From contig NZ_FWWV01000024.1 of assembly GCF_900176075.1 (NCBI RefSeq), positions 38,872 to 102,871 of the forward strand: DNA of 64,000 nucleotides, written 5' to 3'. Source of the DNA: Pasteurella testudinis DSM 23072 (GTDB lineage Bacteria > Pseudomonadota > Gammaproteobacteria > Enterobacterales > Pasteurellaceae). Below the pieces are notes generated by a model. It worked only from the letters and a program-made list of their open reading frames with translations. It did not search any database and had not been told where the DNA came from. The translations under genes and the position numbers were made by a program. This document shows, in pieces, positions 1 to 9,481 of this stretch (the stretch's first letter is position 1; each line of letters opens with the position of its first letter).

Positions 1-380
1 TCGCGATTTTATATGCAATTTTGTATCTCGGTATCTTCCTGCAACACCTGATTCCGATCGGGGTGCCAGGCAGTATTTGGGGCTTGTTGATTCTTTTTCT
101 TTGCCTAACCTCGCAAGTGATTAAAGTCGAATGGATTGCGTTCGGCTCCAGCCTGTTAATCCGTTATATGGCGCTGCTGTTCGTGCCGGTCAGCGTCGGA
201 ATTGTCAAATATGCCGATCTGCTGCTCGCCAACGCCAAACAATTGGTGATCCCGAATATTATCAGCACCATGATGAGTTTGTTGCTGGTTGGTTTGATGG
301 GCGATTATCTGTTCGAACGCCACAGCATTCGTAAATTACGGCGCAAAGTGGCTAAAAAACGGCTGAAACAACGCGGTTAA
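1..380 (+). CDS. CidA/LrgA family holin-like membrane protein, 5' end cut by the window
   Basis: The reading frame is open from the first bases, so the true start lies upstream; codons for A-I-L-Y-A-I-L-Y precede the first possible TTG at 21. The visible part has several hydrophobic segments and matches the recalled E. coli YohJ pattern (PGSIWGLLILF, LIRYMALLFVPVSVGI), followed by a very basic C-terminal tail. The family forms small membrane proteins proposed to act like holins, or as part of a pyruvate/metabolite transport system with LrgB. It is followed 9 bases later by the LrgB gene, which supports a two-gene operon. Confidence 0.88.
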   Translation, partial: AILYAILYLGIFLQHLIPIGVPGSIWGLLILFLCLTSQVIKVEWIAFGSSLLIRYMALLFVPVSVGIVKYADLLLANAKQLVIPNIISTMMSLLLVGLMGDYLFERHSIRKLRRKVAKKRLKQRG

Positions 381-389
381 GCGGAGGAA

Positions 390-1106
390 ATGATGTTATC
401 AATCTTGCAAGATATGGCGCTTTATCTCTATTCGCTGTTGACGATTTTAGCGTTTTTCGCCGCGGTTTGGCTGAGCAAGCGCTGGAAGTCGATAGTGTTT
501 AACTCCTTTGTGCTGACGATTCTACTCTTAATCGGCGTGTTGCTGTTGCTGGATCTGCCGTATGACGGTTATATGCAGGGCAATGCGCCGCTAAACAGTT
601 TGCTCGGACCGGCGATCGTGGCGTTGGCGCTGCCGCTGTACGAACAACTACGCCAGATCAGCAGCCGTTGGCGCAGTATTTTGTTGATCACCACCAGCGC
701 TTCGCTACTGTCGATGTTCAGCGGCGCACTGTTGGCACTGTTATTGGGCGGCGAAGCTGAAATTGTCGCCACCATTTTACCAAAATCGATCAGCACGCCG
801 ATTGCAATGGCAGTCGCCGAAACCGTCGGCGGCGTACCGTCCGTTGCGGCGGTCGGCGTGGTTTTAGCCGGCCTGCAAGGCTCTATTTTCGGTTATGTCC
901 TGTTGAAAAAAATCGGTTTGAAACACCCCGAAGCGATCGGCTTGTCCATCGGCGCAGTGTCGCACGCACTCGGCACCGCCCGTACATTGGAAATCGACCA
1001 ACAAGCCGGTATTTACAGCTCAATCTCGTTGGTATTATGCGGCATTATCAGCTCGGTTTTAGCACCGCTGGTATTTAACGGCGTCATGCTGTTGGGGCGG
1101 TTTTAA
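390..1106 (+). CDS. LrgB/CidB family membrane protein
   Basis: A 238-residue polytopic protein, the usual LrgB (YohK) length. Conserved features seen are the Pro/Gly-rich stretch KSISTPIAMAVAE, then a glycine-rich segment (GGVPSVAAVGVVLAG) and SHALGTARTLE near residue 195. It starts at the first of two adjacent ATG codons behind a GGAGG-type site (about 381-386). It partners the CidA/LrgA protein encoded just upstream. The pair is linked to murein hydrolase control and to overflow-metabolite export in other bacteria; which role applies here cannot be read from sequence. Confidence 0.9.
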   Translation: MMLSILQDMALYLYSLLTILAFFAAVWLSKRWKSIVFNSFVLTILLLIGVLLLLDLPYDGYMQGNAPLNSLLGPAIVALALPLYEQLRQISSRWRSILLITTSASLLSMFSGALLALLLGGEAEIVATILPKSISTPIAMAVAETVGGVPSVAAVGVVLAGLQGSIFGYVLLKKIGLKHPEAIGLSIGAVSHALGTARTLEIDQQAGIYSSISLVLCGIISSVLAPLVFNGVMLLGRF

Positions 1107-1116
1107 TATATTCTAA

Positions 1117-1150
1117 TACTGTTTTTTTATACAGTATTTTGTGTTATAAT
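1117..1150 (+). promoter_or_regulatory. LexA (SOS) box and -10 element upstream of dinB
   Basis: Positions 1117-1136 read TACTGTTTTTTTATACAGTA, an almost perfect match to the gamma-proteobacterial LexA operator (CTGT-N8-ACAG). A TATAAT hexamer lies at 1145-1150, so the operator covers the -35 region. This places dinB under SOS control. Confidence 0.85.
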
Positions 1151-1215
1151 TTCGTCATAGTTACCAACATTTTAACCCCGTTATGCAGGCGATATCGTTA
1201 CCCGAACAAAAACTG

Positions 1216-2274
1216 ATGCGTAAAATTATCCATATTGATATGGATTGTTTTTTTGCGGCGGTTGAAATGCGGCAAGATCCGAGTTTGCAAGGGAAGCCGG
1301 TGGCGGTCGGTGGGGCGGCGGCGAGTCGCGGCGTGCTTTCCACCTGTAATTACGAAGCACGGAAATTCGGTTTGCACAGTGCGATGCCGACCGCACTTGC
1401 GTTAAAAAAATGCCCTCACCTGATTCTGCTGCCCGGCAATATGACGTTGTATAAGCAGGTTTCCGAGCAGGTACATGATATTTTTCAGCGTTATACCGAG
1501 CTAATCGAACCGTTGTCACTTGACGAGGCTTATTTGGACGTGAGTGATTGTCAGGCATGCAACGGCTCGGCAACGTGGATTGCGAGTGAAATTCGACAGG
1601 CGATTTTCGACGAATTACAATTGACGGCTTCCGCCGGTATCGCTCCGTTGAAATTTCTGGCAAAAATTGCCTCCGATCTCAATAAACCGAACGGACAATT
1701 CGTGCTGACGCCTGAACAGGTCGATGAGTTTGTGCTTAAACTGCCGCTGAAAAAAATTCCCGGTGTCGGACCGGTGACCGCACAAAAATTAAATGCGATG
1801 GGCTTGGTGACTTGCGCCGATGTCCGCCGCCAGCAACAACATATTTTATTGGATCAATTTGGCAAATTAGGGCAGCGGATCTGGCAATTCAGCCATGCGA
1901 TTGATGAAAGAGCGGTGCAGCCGGAACGGGAGCGCAAATCGATCAGGGTGGAAACCACCTTACCGCACGATATTCTACGGCAAGAACAAGCGGTCGAGAT
2001 TGTGCATTCGCTGTATCAAAAACTGATTTTCCGTTTGCAGCGTGCACAGCCGGATATTCCGCTGCGCGATTACCGCAAACTCGGTGTCAAACTGAAATTT
2101 AGCGATTTTCAGACCACCACGCTGGAAAGCGGTTCACATCTGCTGAACGAGCAGGCGTTCCGGTTATTACTACAGCAAATTTGGCAGCGTGCGAACGGCC
2201 GCGGTGTCCGTTTAATCGGCTTAAATGTCAGCCTGCCGCACAAAAAAACGGCACAACAGCTCAGTTTATGGTGA
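1216..2274 (+). CDS. dinB: DNA polymerase IV (Y-family translesion polymerase)
   Basis: Error-prone polymerase that copies damaged templates. I choose the ATG at 1216 (MRKIIHIDMDCFFAAVE), which gives 352 residues and matches E. coli DinB from its first residue; an in-frame ATG at 1183 would add 11 residues with no family counterpart. Catalytic acidic residues are visible in HIDMDCF and SLDEAYLD (about residue 102), followed by a helix-hairpin-helix (KKIPGVGPVTAQKL). The C-terminus, QQLSLW, fits a beta-clamp binding peptide. A LexA box lies 80 bases upstream. Confidence 0.95.
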   Translation: MRKIIHIDMDCFFAAVEMRQDPSLQGKPVAVGGAAASRGVLSTCNYEARKFGLHSAMPTALALKKCPHLILLPGNMTLYKQVSEQVHDIFQRYTELIEPLSLDEAYLDVSDCQACNGSATWIASEIRQAIFDELQLTASAGIAPLKFLAKIASDLNKPNGQFVLTPEQVDEFVLKLPLKKIPGVGPVTAQKLNAMGLVTCADVRRQQQHILLDQFGKLGQRIWQFSHAIDERAVQPERERKSIRVETTLPHDILRQEQAVEIVHSLYQKLIFRLQRAQPDIPLRDYRKLGVKLKFSDFQTTTLESGSHLLNEQAFRLLLQQIWQRANGRGVRLIGLNVSLPHKKTAQQLSLW

Positions 2275-2370
2275 TTTGATTCAAAGTATTACAAAAAAAT
2301 AACATTTACCATTTACTAAACATGGGTTTATGCTATAAACAATAACAATTTCAGGACGGAGAGTATCAGT

Positions 2371-3687
2371 ATGAATATGAAAATTAATTTAACTAAAAAA
2401 CAAGCCGCCGACATTTGGGGAAAAAATGCGGTGTTGAGTTTTGATGACGGCGTGGCAAAAGTCCATTTCGGGGACGAGAAATCCTTGCATAAAATCCAGC
2501 AAGCGGCGCGCAAATTGCGTACGCAGGGGATTAATGATGTCGAACTGGACGGAAAACACTGGAACTTACAAACTTGTTGGGCGTTTTATCAAGGCTTTTA
2601 CGGTGCAAAACAGGATTTCGCGATTGAATTTCCGTCGGAATTGAGTGATGCCGATCAACAGCAACTGTTCCGTTTGCTGGAGTGCGGTGATTTTGTACGC
2701 GAGCTGATCAATTTGCCGTCCGATGTGATCACGCCGCAAGAACTGGCGCATCGTGCCGCCGATTTCATTTTACAGCAGGCACAACATGCCGAAGTGGAAA
2801 GTGCGGTTTCTTACCATATTGTCGCCCGTGAAGAACTGAAAGCGCGCGGTTATAACGGGATTTGGACAGTGGGCAAAGGATCGGCCAATTTGCCGGCAAT
2901 GCTGCAACTGGATTTCAACCCGAGCGGCAATCCGGACGAGCCGGTGATGGCGTGTCTGGTCGGCAAGGGGATCACGTTTGATACCGGCGGTTACAGCCTG
3001 AAACCGAGCAATTCGATGGACTCCATGCGTTCCGATATGGGCGGTGCGGCACTGTTAACCGGCGCATTAGGCTTGGCGATAGCCTGTGGCTTGAACAAAC
3101 GGGTGAAACTGTACTTGTGCTGTGCGGAGAATATGGTCAGCAGCCGTGCGTTTAAACTGGGCGATATCATTGAATATCGCAACGGCGTGACGGTGGAAGT
3201 GTTGAATACCGATGCCGAAGGGCGTTTGGTGTTGGCGGACGGCTTGATTGATGCCGAGGCGCAACAGCCGCAATTTATCATTGATTGCGCCACCTTGACC
3301 GGCGCAGCGAAAATGGCGGTCGGCAATGACTACCATTCGGTGTTGTCAATGGACGATGATTTGGTCAATGCGCTGTTTGCCGCCGCCAAAGAAGAAAATG
3401 AACCGTTTTGGCGCTTGCCGTTTGAAAGTTTCCATCGCGGGCAGGTCAGCTCCGCTTTTGCCGATATCAGCAACACCTCATCGCTTCCGACCGGAATGGG
3501 GGCAGGCGCGAGTACGGCAACGGCGTTTCTTTCCCACTTTTTGAAAGAATATCAGAAAAATTGGCTGCATATCGATTGTTCCGCCACCTTTAGGAAATCC
3601 GCCAGTCCGCTGTGGGCAGCCGGTGCCACCGGAATCGGGGTTAACAGCTTGGCAAATTTATTGTTAAGCAAGGCCGATAACGATTAA
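2371..3687 (+). CDS. pepB: Peptidase B, M17 leucyl-aminopeptidase family
   Basis: A cytosolic di-metal aminopeptidase that trims N-terminal residues from peptides. At 438 residues it fits PepB, which is shorter at the N-terminus than PepA. The diagnostic M17 signature [14 protein letters not shown] is at about residues 286-299, and the upstream metal/catalytic segment [14 protein letters not shown] is at about 197. The start has GGACGGAGAG upstream; a second ATG two codons later is equally possible. It stands alone, with an inverted USS pair about 50 bases after the stop. Confidence 0.93.
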   Translation: MNMKINLTKKQAADIWGKNAVLSFDDGVAKVHFGDEKSLHKIQQAARKLRTQGINDVELDGKHWNLQTCWAFYQGFYGAKQDFAIEFPSELSDADQQQLFRLLECGDFVRELINLPSDVITPQELAHRAADFILQQAQHAEVESAVSYHIVAREELKARGYNGIWTVGKGSANLPAMLQLDFNPSGNPDEPVMACLVGKGITFDTGGYSLKPSNSMDSMRSDMGGAALLTGALGLAIACGLNKRVKLYLCCAENMVSSRAFKLGDIIEYRNGVTVEVLNTDAEGRLVLADGLIDAEAQQPQFIIDCATLTGAAKMAVGNDYHSVLSMDDDLVNALFAAAKEENEPFWRLPFESFHRGQVSSAFADISNTSSLPTGMGAGASTATAFLSHFLKEYQKNWLHIDCSATFRKSASPLWAAGATGIGVNSLANLLLSKADND

Positions 3688-3740
3688 TGCCCGATCGGGA
3701 ATTTGTATCCGACCACCATATAAATAAACTAGATTATGCC

Positions 3741-3765
3741 GAAAGTGCGGTCAGACCGCACTTTC
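3741..3765 (+). terminator. Inverted USS pair forming an 11-bp hairpin after pepB
   Basis: GAAAGTGCGGT at 3741-3751 and its exact complement at 3755-3765 leave a 3-base loop. It lies between pepB and ndk. No strong T-run follows, so termination would be weak, but the arrangement (two uptake sequences facing each other after a gene) is a common Pasteurellaceae terminator form. Confidence 0.6.
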
Positions 3766-3786
3766 CCTGAACCAAAAGGATTCGCT

Positions 3787-4209
3787 ATGCAGCAAACACT
3801 TTCCATTATTAAGCCTGATGCGGTAAAACAAAATCTGATCGGTGCGATTCTAGCCCGTTTTGAAAGCGCCCGTTTTACGATTATAGCCAGTAAAATGGTG
3901 CACTTGAGCGCAGAGCAGGCCGGTGGATTTTATGCCGAACACAAAGGCAAACCGTTTTATGACAATCTGGTGCAATTTATGACATCAGGGCCGGTGCTGG
4001 TGTCGGTGTTGCAAGGGGAGAATGTGATCGCGCAATACCGTGAATTGATCGGCGCAACGGATCCGCAAGCGGCGGCGGCAGGCACGATCCGGTTTGATTT
4101 TGCCACCAGCAAAAGTATTAATGCGGTGCATGGCTCCGACTCAGAGGCTTCTGCCAAACGGGAAATTGAGTATTTTTTCAGTGAAAATGAAATTTTTCCT
4201 CGCGGGTAA
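3787..4209 (+). CDS. ndk: Nucleoside diphosphate kinase
   Basis: Balances NTP and dNTP pools by ping-pong phosphate transfer through a histidine. The start ATG at 3787 ([13 protein letters not shown]) follows AAAAGGA and gives 140 residues, the normal family size; a longer in-frame reading from 3736 would translate through the USS hairpin and is unlikely. The catalytic His lies in NAVHGSDS near the C-terminus, and [12 protein letters not shown] is the nucleotide-binding start. It is followed 17 bases later by a zinc-ribbon gene and may be co-transcribed with it. Confidence 0.95.
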   Translation: MQQTLSIIKPDAVKQNLIGAILARFESARFTIIASKMVHLSAEQAGGFYAEHKGKPFYDNLVQFMTSGPVLVSVLQGENVIAQYRELIGATDPQAAAAGTIRFDFATSKSINAVHGSDSEASAKREIEYFFSENEIFPRG

Positions 4210-4226
4210 GCGTAAGGAGAGGATTT

Positions 4227-4454
4227 ATGTTAACCCGTTGTCCGGAATGTCGGCATAAAGTCAGCGATAGCGCCAAAACTTGTCCGTCCTGTGGTTTTTC
4301 ATTTGATCCGCAGGATTTGGAACGTTACAAGCAACAGTTGGAACGCCTGCGTGAACATAAAAAAGAAGTTAACCGTAAAAGCGCTAAATTACAGCTTATC
4401 TGGTTGCTGATTTTTGCGGTGTTTATCGGCGTGGCGGCATTATTGACCGATTAA
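4227..4454 (+). CDS. Small zinc-ribbon membrane protein
   Basis: A 75-residue protein of unknown function. An N-terminal rubredoxin-like zinc ribbon (CPECRHKVSDSAKTCPSCG, two CxxC knuckles) is followed by a charged helix rich in Arg/Lys/Glu (about residues 30-52) and one C-terminal membrane segment (LIWLLIFAVFIGVAALL). A good ribosome site (AAGGAGAGG) precedes the ATG. It sits directly after ndk. Similar zinc-ribbon/TM proteins are widespread, but I know no assigned role. Confidence 0.8.
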   Translation: MLTRCPECRHKVSDSAKTCPSCGFSFDPQDLERYKQQLERLREHKKEVNRKSAKLQLIWLLIFAVFIGVAALLTD

Positions 4455-4490
4455 AATGCCGTTTATTGCAGTAAATAAGGCAAAAAATAA

Positions 4491-4514
4491 TGCCGAACAG
4501 ATCTCCGTTCGGCA
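4491..4514 (-). terminator. Rho-independent terminator of the entericidin-like gene
   Basis: Perfect 8-bp stem TGCCGAAC (4491-4498) / GTTCGGCA (4507-4514). On the minus strand it is followed by TTATTTTTTG. A second inverted repeat, AATCGCACA/TGTGCGATT (4524-4547), overlaps the stop codon. Confidence 0.7.
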
Positions 4515-4545
4515 TAGCGGGTAAATCGCACAAGATACTGTGCGA

Positions 4546-4689
4546 TTACATTTTATTTTGTACTTTGGTGGCGCTGTTATCAATGGCTTCGCCGGCGGAT
4601 TGAATGTCTTGTCCCGCGCCTTTTACGGTATTACAGGCGGATAATACACCTACAGTTGCAGCTAAAATCAGAGTCCAAATCAGTTTCAT
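4546..4689 (-). CDS. Entericidin-like small lipoprotein
   Basis: A 47-residue product, MKLIWTLILAATVGVLSACN..., read on the minus strand. It has a lipoprotein signal peptide with the lipobox LSAC at residues 16-19. The mature part contains GAGQDIQSAGEAI, the typical entericidin (EcnA/EcnB) motif. A strong Shine-Dalgarno (GGAGAAG) lies just upstream of the ATG. Entericidins are tiny membrane lipoproteins first described as an antidote/toxin pair linked to stationary-phase lysis; only one copy is present here, so that role is uncertain. Confidence 0.85.
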   Translation of the reverse strand: MKLIWTLILAATVGVLSACNTVKGAGQDIQSAGEAIDNSATKVQNKM

Positions 4690-4798
4690 CGTAACTTCTC
4701 CTGCGTTAAGTTTTAGGGATTTGATAAGTAGTTAAGTTAACTACTGACTCCATACTACACCGCTAAAATGCAAATAACAAGCTTAAAGCATATTGAAT

Positions 4799-5485
4799 TT
4801 AATGGCTTTTACTGGTTTCTAAGCGTTCAAACGACAGCACTTTATTCTCTAAACGGCGTAAAAACAGCGTGGCGATGCCGGTGATTACCAGATAAATCGC
4901 GCCGGCGATGCCGTAAATCAGCAAGGCGTCATATTGTGTGCCGTACAGCTGTCTGGCGTAACCCATAATATCCATAATGGTGATGGTGGAAGCCAACGAG
5001 GTGCCCTTAAACACCAAAATGATTTCGTTGGTGTAAGACGGCAAAGCGCGTTTTAAAGCGAACGGTACCAAAATACGCAAAGTCTGCCAGCGGCTTAAGC
5101 CCAAGGCGGCGGAGCTTTCCCATTGTCCTTTGGAAATCGCTTTCACGGCGCCGTGGAACAGTTGCGCCGAATAGGCGGCGCTGTTCAACGCCAATGCCAA
5201 CATTGCGCAAAACCACGCATTGGACAGCAGTGACCAAGCCGAACTGTCGATAATCCATTGGAATTGCCCCGGGCCGGCATAGATTAAGAAAATCTGCACC
5301 AACAGCGGTGTGCCGGTAAACAGCGTGATATAGCCGTTGACCAAGACTTTCAAAGTGCGGTTTTCCAGCGATAGGATAAAGGTAAACAGCACCGCCAGAA
5401 TAAAGGAGATGATTAAGGCGACCGCCGTCAATGCCAAGCTGGTCGGAATCCCTTGCGCAATCGTGGCAAAATAATCACTGATCAT
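4799..5485 (-). CDS. artM: Arginine ABC transporter permease ArtM
   Basis: A 228-residue inner-membrane permease of the polar amino-acid family (HisM/GlnP type), last gene of artPIQM. The cytoplasmic EAA loop contacting the ATPase is visible as SSAALGLSRWQTLRILVPFALKRALPS-type sequence near residue 125. Its ATG overlaps the artQ stop by four bases (ATGA), so the two permeases are translationally coupled and probably form the heterodimeric channel. Confidence 0.92.
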   Translation of the reverse strand: MISDYFATIAQGIPTSLALTAVALIISFILAVLFTFILSLENRTLKVLVNGYITLFTGTPLLVQIFLIYAGPGQFQWIIDSSAWSLLSNAWFCAMLALALNSAAYSAQLFHGAVKAISKGQWESSAALGLSRWQTLRILVPFALKRALPSYTNEIILVFKGTSLASTITIMDIMGYARQLYGTQYDALLIYGIAGAIYLVITGIATLFLRRLENKVLSFERLETSKSH

Positions 5486-6153
5486 GCCGCCTCCCGTTCA
5501 AATCGGGTGAAGCGTTGCTCTAAACGGGCGATGCCGATTTTACTCAAAATCGTCACGGCTAAATACAGCAGTGCCGCAATGCCGTACCAAGTGAACGGCT
5601 GATGCGTGTTGGCATTGCTTAGCTCCGCTTGCCGCATCAGATCATTGACGCCGATCAGCGACACAAGTGCGGTATCTTTCAGCAGAATTAACCATTGATT
5701 GCTCAAGCCGGGCAAAGCATGACGCCAGACTTGCGGCATAATAATCGCTATGAAGGCTTGCGCACGGTTTAGCCCGAGTGCAGAGGCGGACTCCCATTGG
5801 CCCAACGGAATGGCTTGAATCGCACCGCGCAACGATTGCGAGGCGTAAGCGGAGAAGATGATCGCCAGCGCCACCACCCCAGACCAAAACGGGCTGAATT
5901 CGATAAAATCGCCGGTCAGCATAAACAGCACTTGGGTCGAGCCGAAATAGATCAACAGCACCACCAGAATTTCCGGCAAACCGCGCAACAGGGTTAACAC
6001 CACCGAGGTGGTGTTACGGATACATTTTAATTTGGCGGTTTCCAGCACCACGAAAATCATGGACAACAACAAACCTAAAATTAATGCGCAAACAGCCAAC
6101 CCCAACGTCATCAGGGTGGCTGAAAGCATTAGCGAAAGAAAATTGCTAAACAT
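5482..6153 (-). CDS. artQ: Arginine ABC transporter permease ArtQ
   Basis: A 223-residue membrane permease paralogous to ArtM. The EAA loop reads ESASALGLNRAQAFIAII, about residue 122. It lies between the binding-protein gene artI (9 bases upstream) and artM (overlapping downstream). Together ArtQ and ArtM form the membrane pore, energised by ArtP and fed by ArtI. Confidence 0.92.
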   Translation of the reverse strand: MFSNFLSLMLSATLMTLGLAVCALILGLLLSMIFVVLETAKLKCIRNTTSVVLTLLRGLPEILVVLLIYFGSTQVLFMLTGDFIEFSPFWSGVVALAIIFSAYASQSLRGAIQAIPLGQWESASALGLNRAQAFIAIIMPQVWRHALPGLSNQWLILLKDTALVSLIGVNDLMRQAELSNANTHQPFTWYGIAALLYLAVTILSKIGIARLEQRFTRFEREAA

Positions 6154-6162
6154 AGATGATGA

Positions 6163-6882
6163 TTATTTTCCTGACATCCAAGTGTCATAAATTTTTTGGT
6201 ATTCGCCGTTGGCTTTGATTGCCGCCAAACCTTTGTTCAATTCTGCCAGTAACTCGCTGCTGGCTTGATTCACGGCAATGCCCAAACCGTTGCCGAAATA
6301 TTTCGGATCCGTGACTTTTTCACCGGTGAACGTCAGGCTGTCATCGGTTTTCATCCAGTCTGCCAACACGGCGGTGTCGCCGAAGATAATGTCAATTCGG
6401 CCGTTTTTCAGATCGAGAATCGCACTTTGCAAGGTGGCGTAAGATTTGGCGCTGTATTGTTTGCCGTTTTCCGCAATATATTGTTGGAATGTCGTGCCGT
6501 TTTGTACGCCGATATTTTTTGCACTGCTTAAATCGGCTTTATCTTTTACCACGATAAAGCTGGCGGAGCTGTCATAGTAAGGGTTGCTGAAGCTGACTTG
6601 CTTGGCGCGCTCTTCGGTGATGTCAATCGCTGAAATCGCAGCGTCAAAACGTTTGAATTTCAAACTGGGAATCAAGCTGTCGAACGCATGGCTTTGGAAT
6701 TTGCAGTTCGCTTGAATTTCAGCGCAGATCGCATTGGCGATATCAATGTCGAACCCGACGATGTTGCCGTTGGAATCGGTGTTTTCAAACGGTGGGTAGG
6801 TCGGTTCGGTAGCAAAGGTGATATCTAACGCATTGGCAGAGAAAGCGGTTGCCAAAAGTGCGGTTGCGAGTAATTTTTTCAT
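6163..6882 (-). CDS. artI: Periplasmic arginine-binding protein
   Basis: Extracellular solute-binding protein (family 3) of the Art importer. I choose the ATG at 6882, preceded by AGGAGCT, which gives 239 residues starting with a clean signal peptide ([18 protein letters not shown]); a longer in-frame extension upstream would run into artP and lacks a ribosome site. Typical family-3 features are [27 protein letters not shown] and the GTTFQQYI ligand-clamp segment. E. coli has two such proteins (ArtI, ArtJ); only one is seen here. Confidence 0.93.
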   Translation of the reverse strand: MKKLLATALLATAFSANALDITFATEPTYPPFENTDSNGNIVGFDIDIANAICAEIQANCKFQSHAFDSLIPSLKFKRFDAAISAIDITEERAKQVSFSNPYYDSSASFIVVKDKADLSSAKNIGVQNGTTFQQYIAENGKQYSAKSYATLQSAILDLKNGRIDIIFGDTAVLADWMKTDDSLTFTGEKVTDPKYFGNGLGIAVNQASSELLAELNKGLAAIKANGEYQKIYDTWMSGK

Positions 6883-6926
6883 GGTAAGCTCCTTAATGTC
6901 AGAAGAAAGAGAGAAGTAAAACGAAC

Positions 6927-7655
6927 TTAATGCGATAAATAATGCGCAAATGCGGCGGTTTGCGGCTTGTGGAAACAATCCGCTCCGCCCATTTCAATAA
7001 TTTTACCTTGTTCCATATAGATGACTTTGGTCGCCACTTTGCGCGCCACCGCCACTTCGTGGGTGACGATCACCTGCGTAATACCGGTTTCGCGCAATTC
7101 TTCGATAATGGCGACCACTTGCGCAGTGATTTCCGGATCGAGGGCGGCGGTCGGTTCGTCAAACAGCAACACTTGCGGTTTCATCATCAACGCGCGGGCA
7201 ATCGCCACCCGTTGCTGTTGTCCGCCGGAGAGGTGCAGCGGGAAGCGGTGGGCATGATCCTCTACCCGCAACCGTTTTAACAGACCGTCGGCACGTTCGA
7301 CCGCTTCCGTTTTACTCAAACCCAGCACTTTCATCGGCGCTTCAATCAGATTCTCCAATACGGTGTAGTGCGGCCATAAGTTATACTGCTGAAACACCAT
7401 GCCGACGTCTTTGCGCAATTTACGGATTTTTTTCGCATCGGTATTGGCGGACAGCTCGAATTGATTGCCGGCAATCGTCAGCTGACCGCTCTTTGGCACT
7501 TCCAACAGGTTTAACGTGCGGATCAGCGTGCTTTTTCCGGCACCGCTTGGTCCTAGCAATACGATAATATCGCCGTCTTGGGATTCAAAATTGATGTCAA
7601 ACAAGGCTTGCTTGCTGCCGTAGAAAAAATTGAGGTTTTTAATACTGATCGTCAT
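6927..7655 (-). CDS. artP: Arginine ABC transporter ATP-binding protein
   Basis: A 242-residue ATPase, first gene of the minus-strand artPIQM operon. Walker A is GPSGAGKST (about residues 35-43), the Q-loop is [10 protein letters not shown], the signature is [15 protein letters not shown], Walker B is [12 protein letters not shown] and the switch His is in VIVTHEV. Upstream, 7656-7868 is AT-rich and contains TGAATTTTTAT on the minus strand (7758-7768), which resembles half of an ArgR box; this is suggestive only. Confidence 0.94.
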   Translation of the reverse strand: MTISIKNLNFFYGSKQALFDINFESQDGDIIVLLGPSGAGKSTLIRTLNLLEVPKSGQLTIAGNQFELSANTDAKKIRKLRKDVGMVFQQYNLWPHYTVLENLIEAPMKVLGLSKTEAVERADGLLKRLRVEDHAHRFPLHLSGGQQQRVAIARALMMKPQVLLFDEPTAALDPEITAQVVAIIEELRETGITQVIVTHEVAVARKVATKVIYMEQGKIIEMGGADCFHKPQTAAFAHYLSH

Positions 7656-7828
7656 GTCGCCAAAGTATCTAAAATAGGATAAAAGAAATAATGCGGAATA
7701 GTAATAATAAAAAATGCGTCATGCAAATAAAATCTCATAAAACGCGAACAAAATCGCATAAAAATTCAGATTTAGCGCATGAAATATAAAATTGAATAAA
7801 AAAAGTGCGGTTGTTTGGCAGAAAAACA

Positions 7829-7852
7829 AAAGGGAAGTGCCGACTTCCCTTT
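7829..7852 (-). terminator. Rho-independent terminator of yebE
   Basis: AAAGGGAAGT (7829-7838) and ACTTCCCTTT (7843-7852) form a perfect 10-bp stem with a 4-base loop. The minus strand continues TTTGTTTTTCTGC, a usable T-tract, 17 bases after the yebE stop. Confidence 0.8.
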
Positions 7853-7868
7853 AATGACAGAAACAATT

Positions 7869-8507
7869 TTATTGTTTAGCGGTCAGCTCCAACTGCTGTT
7901 TCAAGTCCGACGGTAAATTCAAGGCTTGTGCCAGTTGTTGCATATAGGCTTGTTCTAAAAAGTGATCGGGATCAATCACCGAAAGGGACGCCATATAGAC
8001 CTCGGCAGCCTGTTGCTGATCTTGCACCTGCTGCGCCAGTGTTTGCGGATCTAAAGGCGCATTTAACCACTGGTTAATCAGTTGCTCGGCATCAGCGGCA
8101 TGGCCTAACTGCGCCAATCCTTTATGGATTTGCTGTTTCTCCTGTTGATCAATTTGCCCGTCGGCACGCGCGGCAAAAACCATTGCTTGCGTTAACAAGA
8201 CAATTTTGTCATCAGACAAAGTATTATTCGCATAGGTGATGGCTTCTTGCTGGGTTTGCGGATCAAAGTCTAACTCTTGTGCCACGCCACCGTTTTTACG
8301 TTGCTGCCATTTTTGATAGGCCAACCACGCTGCACCGGCCAAAGCGGCGTAGCTACCGGCTTTTGCCACGCCTTTGCGTGCGCCGCTATTGCCTAAAATC
8401 AAACCTGCCAGACCACCGACTGCCGCACTTTTGGCTATTTTGGAAAAATTTTCATCTTTCATCATATTGCCAAGACGGCTTTGTAATTGGCTGAATAAAT
8501 CGTTCAT
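7869..8507 (-). CDS. yebE: YebE-like inner-membrane protein (DUF533, TerB-like)
   Basis: A 212-residue protein. The N-terminal third has a glycine-rich hydrophobic region (SAAVGGLAGLILGNSGARKG, then a second short segment). The C-terminal half has TerB-like features (MVFAARADGQIDQQEKQQI, then IDPDHFLEQAYM). This matches recalled E. coli YebE. The function is unknown; in enterobacteria it responds to envelope stress. An AGGAG site precedes the ATG. It is 39 bases downstream of gmhA on the same strand, so co-transcription is possible. Confidence 0.85.
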   Translation of the reverse strand: MNDLFSQLQSRLGNMMKDENFSKIAKSAAVGGLAGLILGNSGARKGVAKAGSYAALAGAAWLAYQKWQQRKNGGVAQELDFDPQTQQEAITYANNTLSDDKIVLLTQAMVFAARADGQIDQQEKQQIHKGLAQLGHAADAEQLINQWLNAPLDPQTLAQQVQDQQQAAEVYMASLSVIDPDHFLEQAYMQQLAQALNLPSDLKQQLELTAKQ

Positions 8508-8546
8508 TACGGTTCTCCTTGCTGAAAATAAATGCCTAATGGAATA

Positions 8547-9481
<935 letters not shown>

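Noticed and set aside
6311..6323. Second matS-like site GTGACTTTTTCAC
   Set aside because: It has mismatches at the first spacer position (R) and in the GTCAC half, so it does not meet the consensus.
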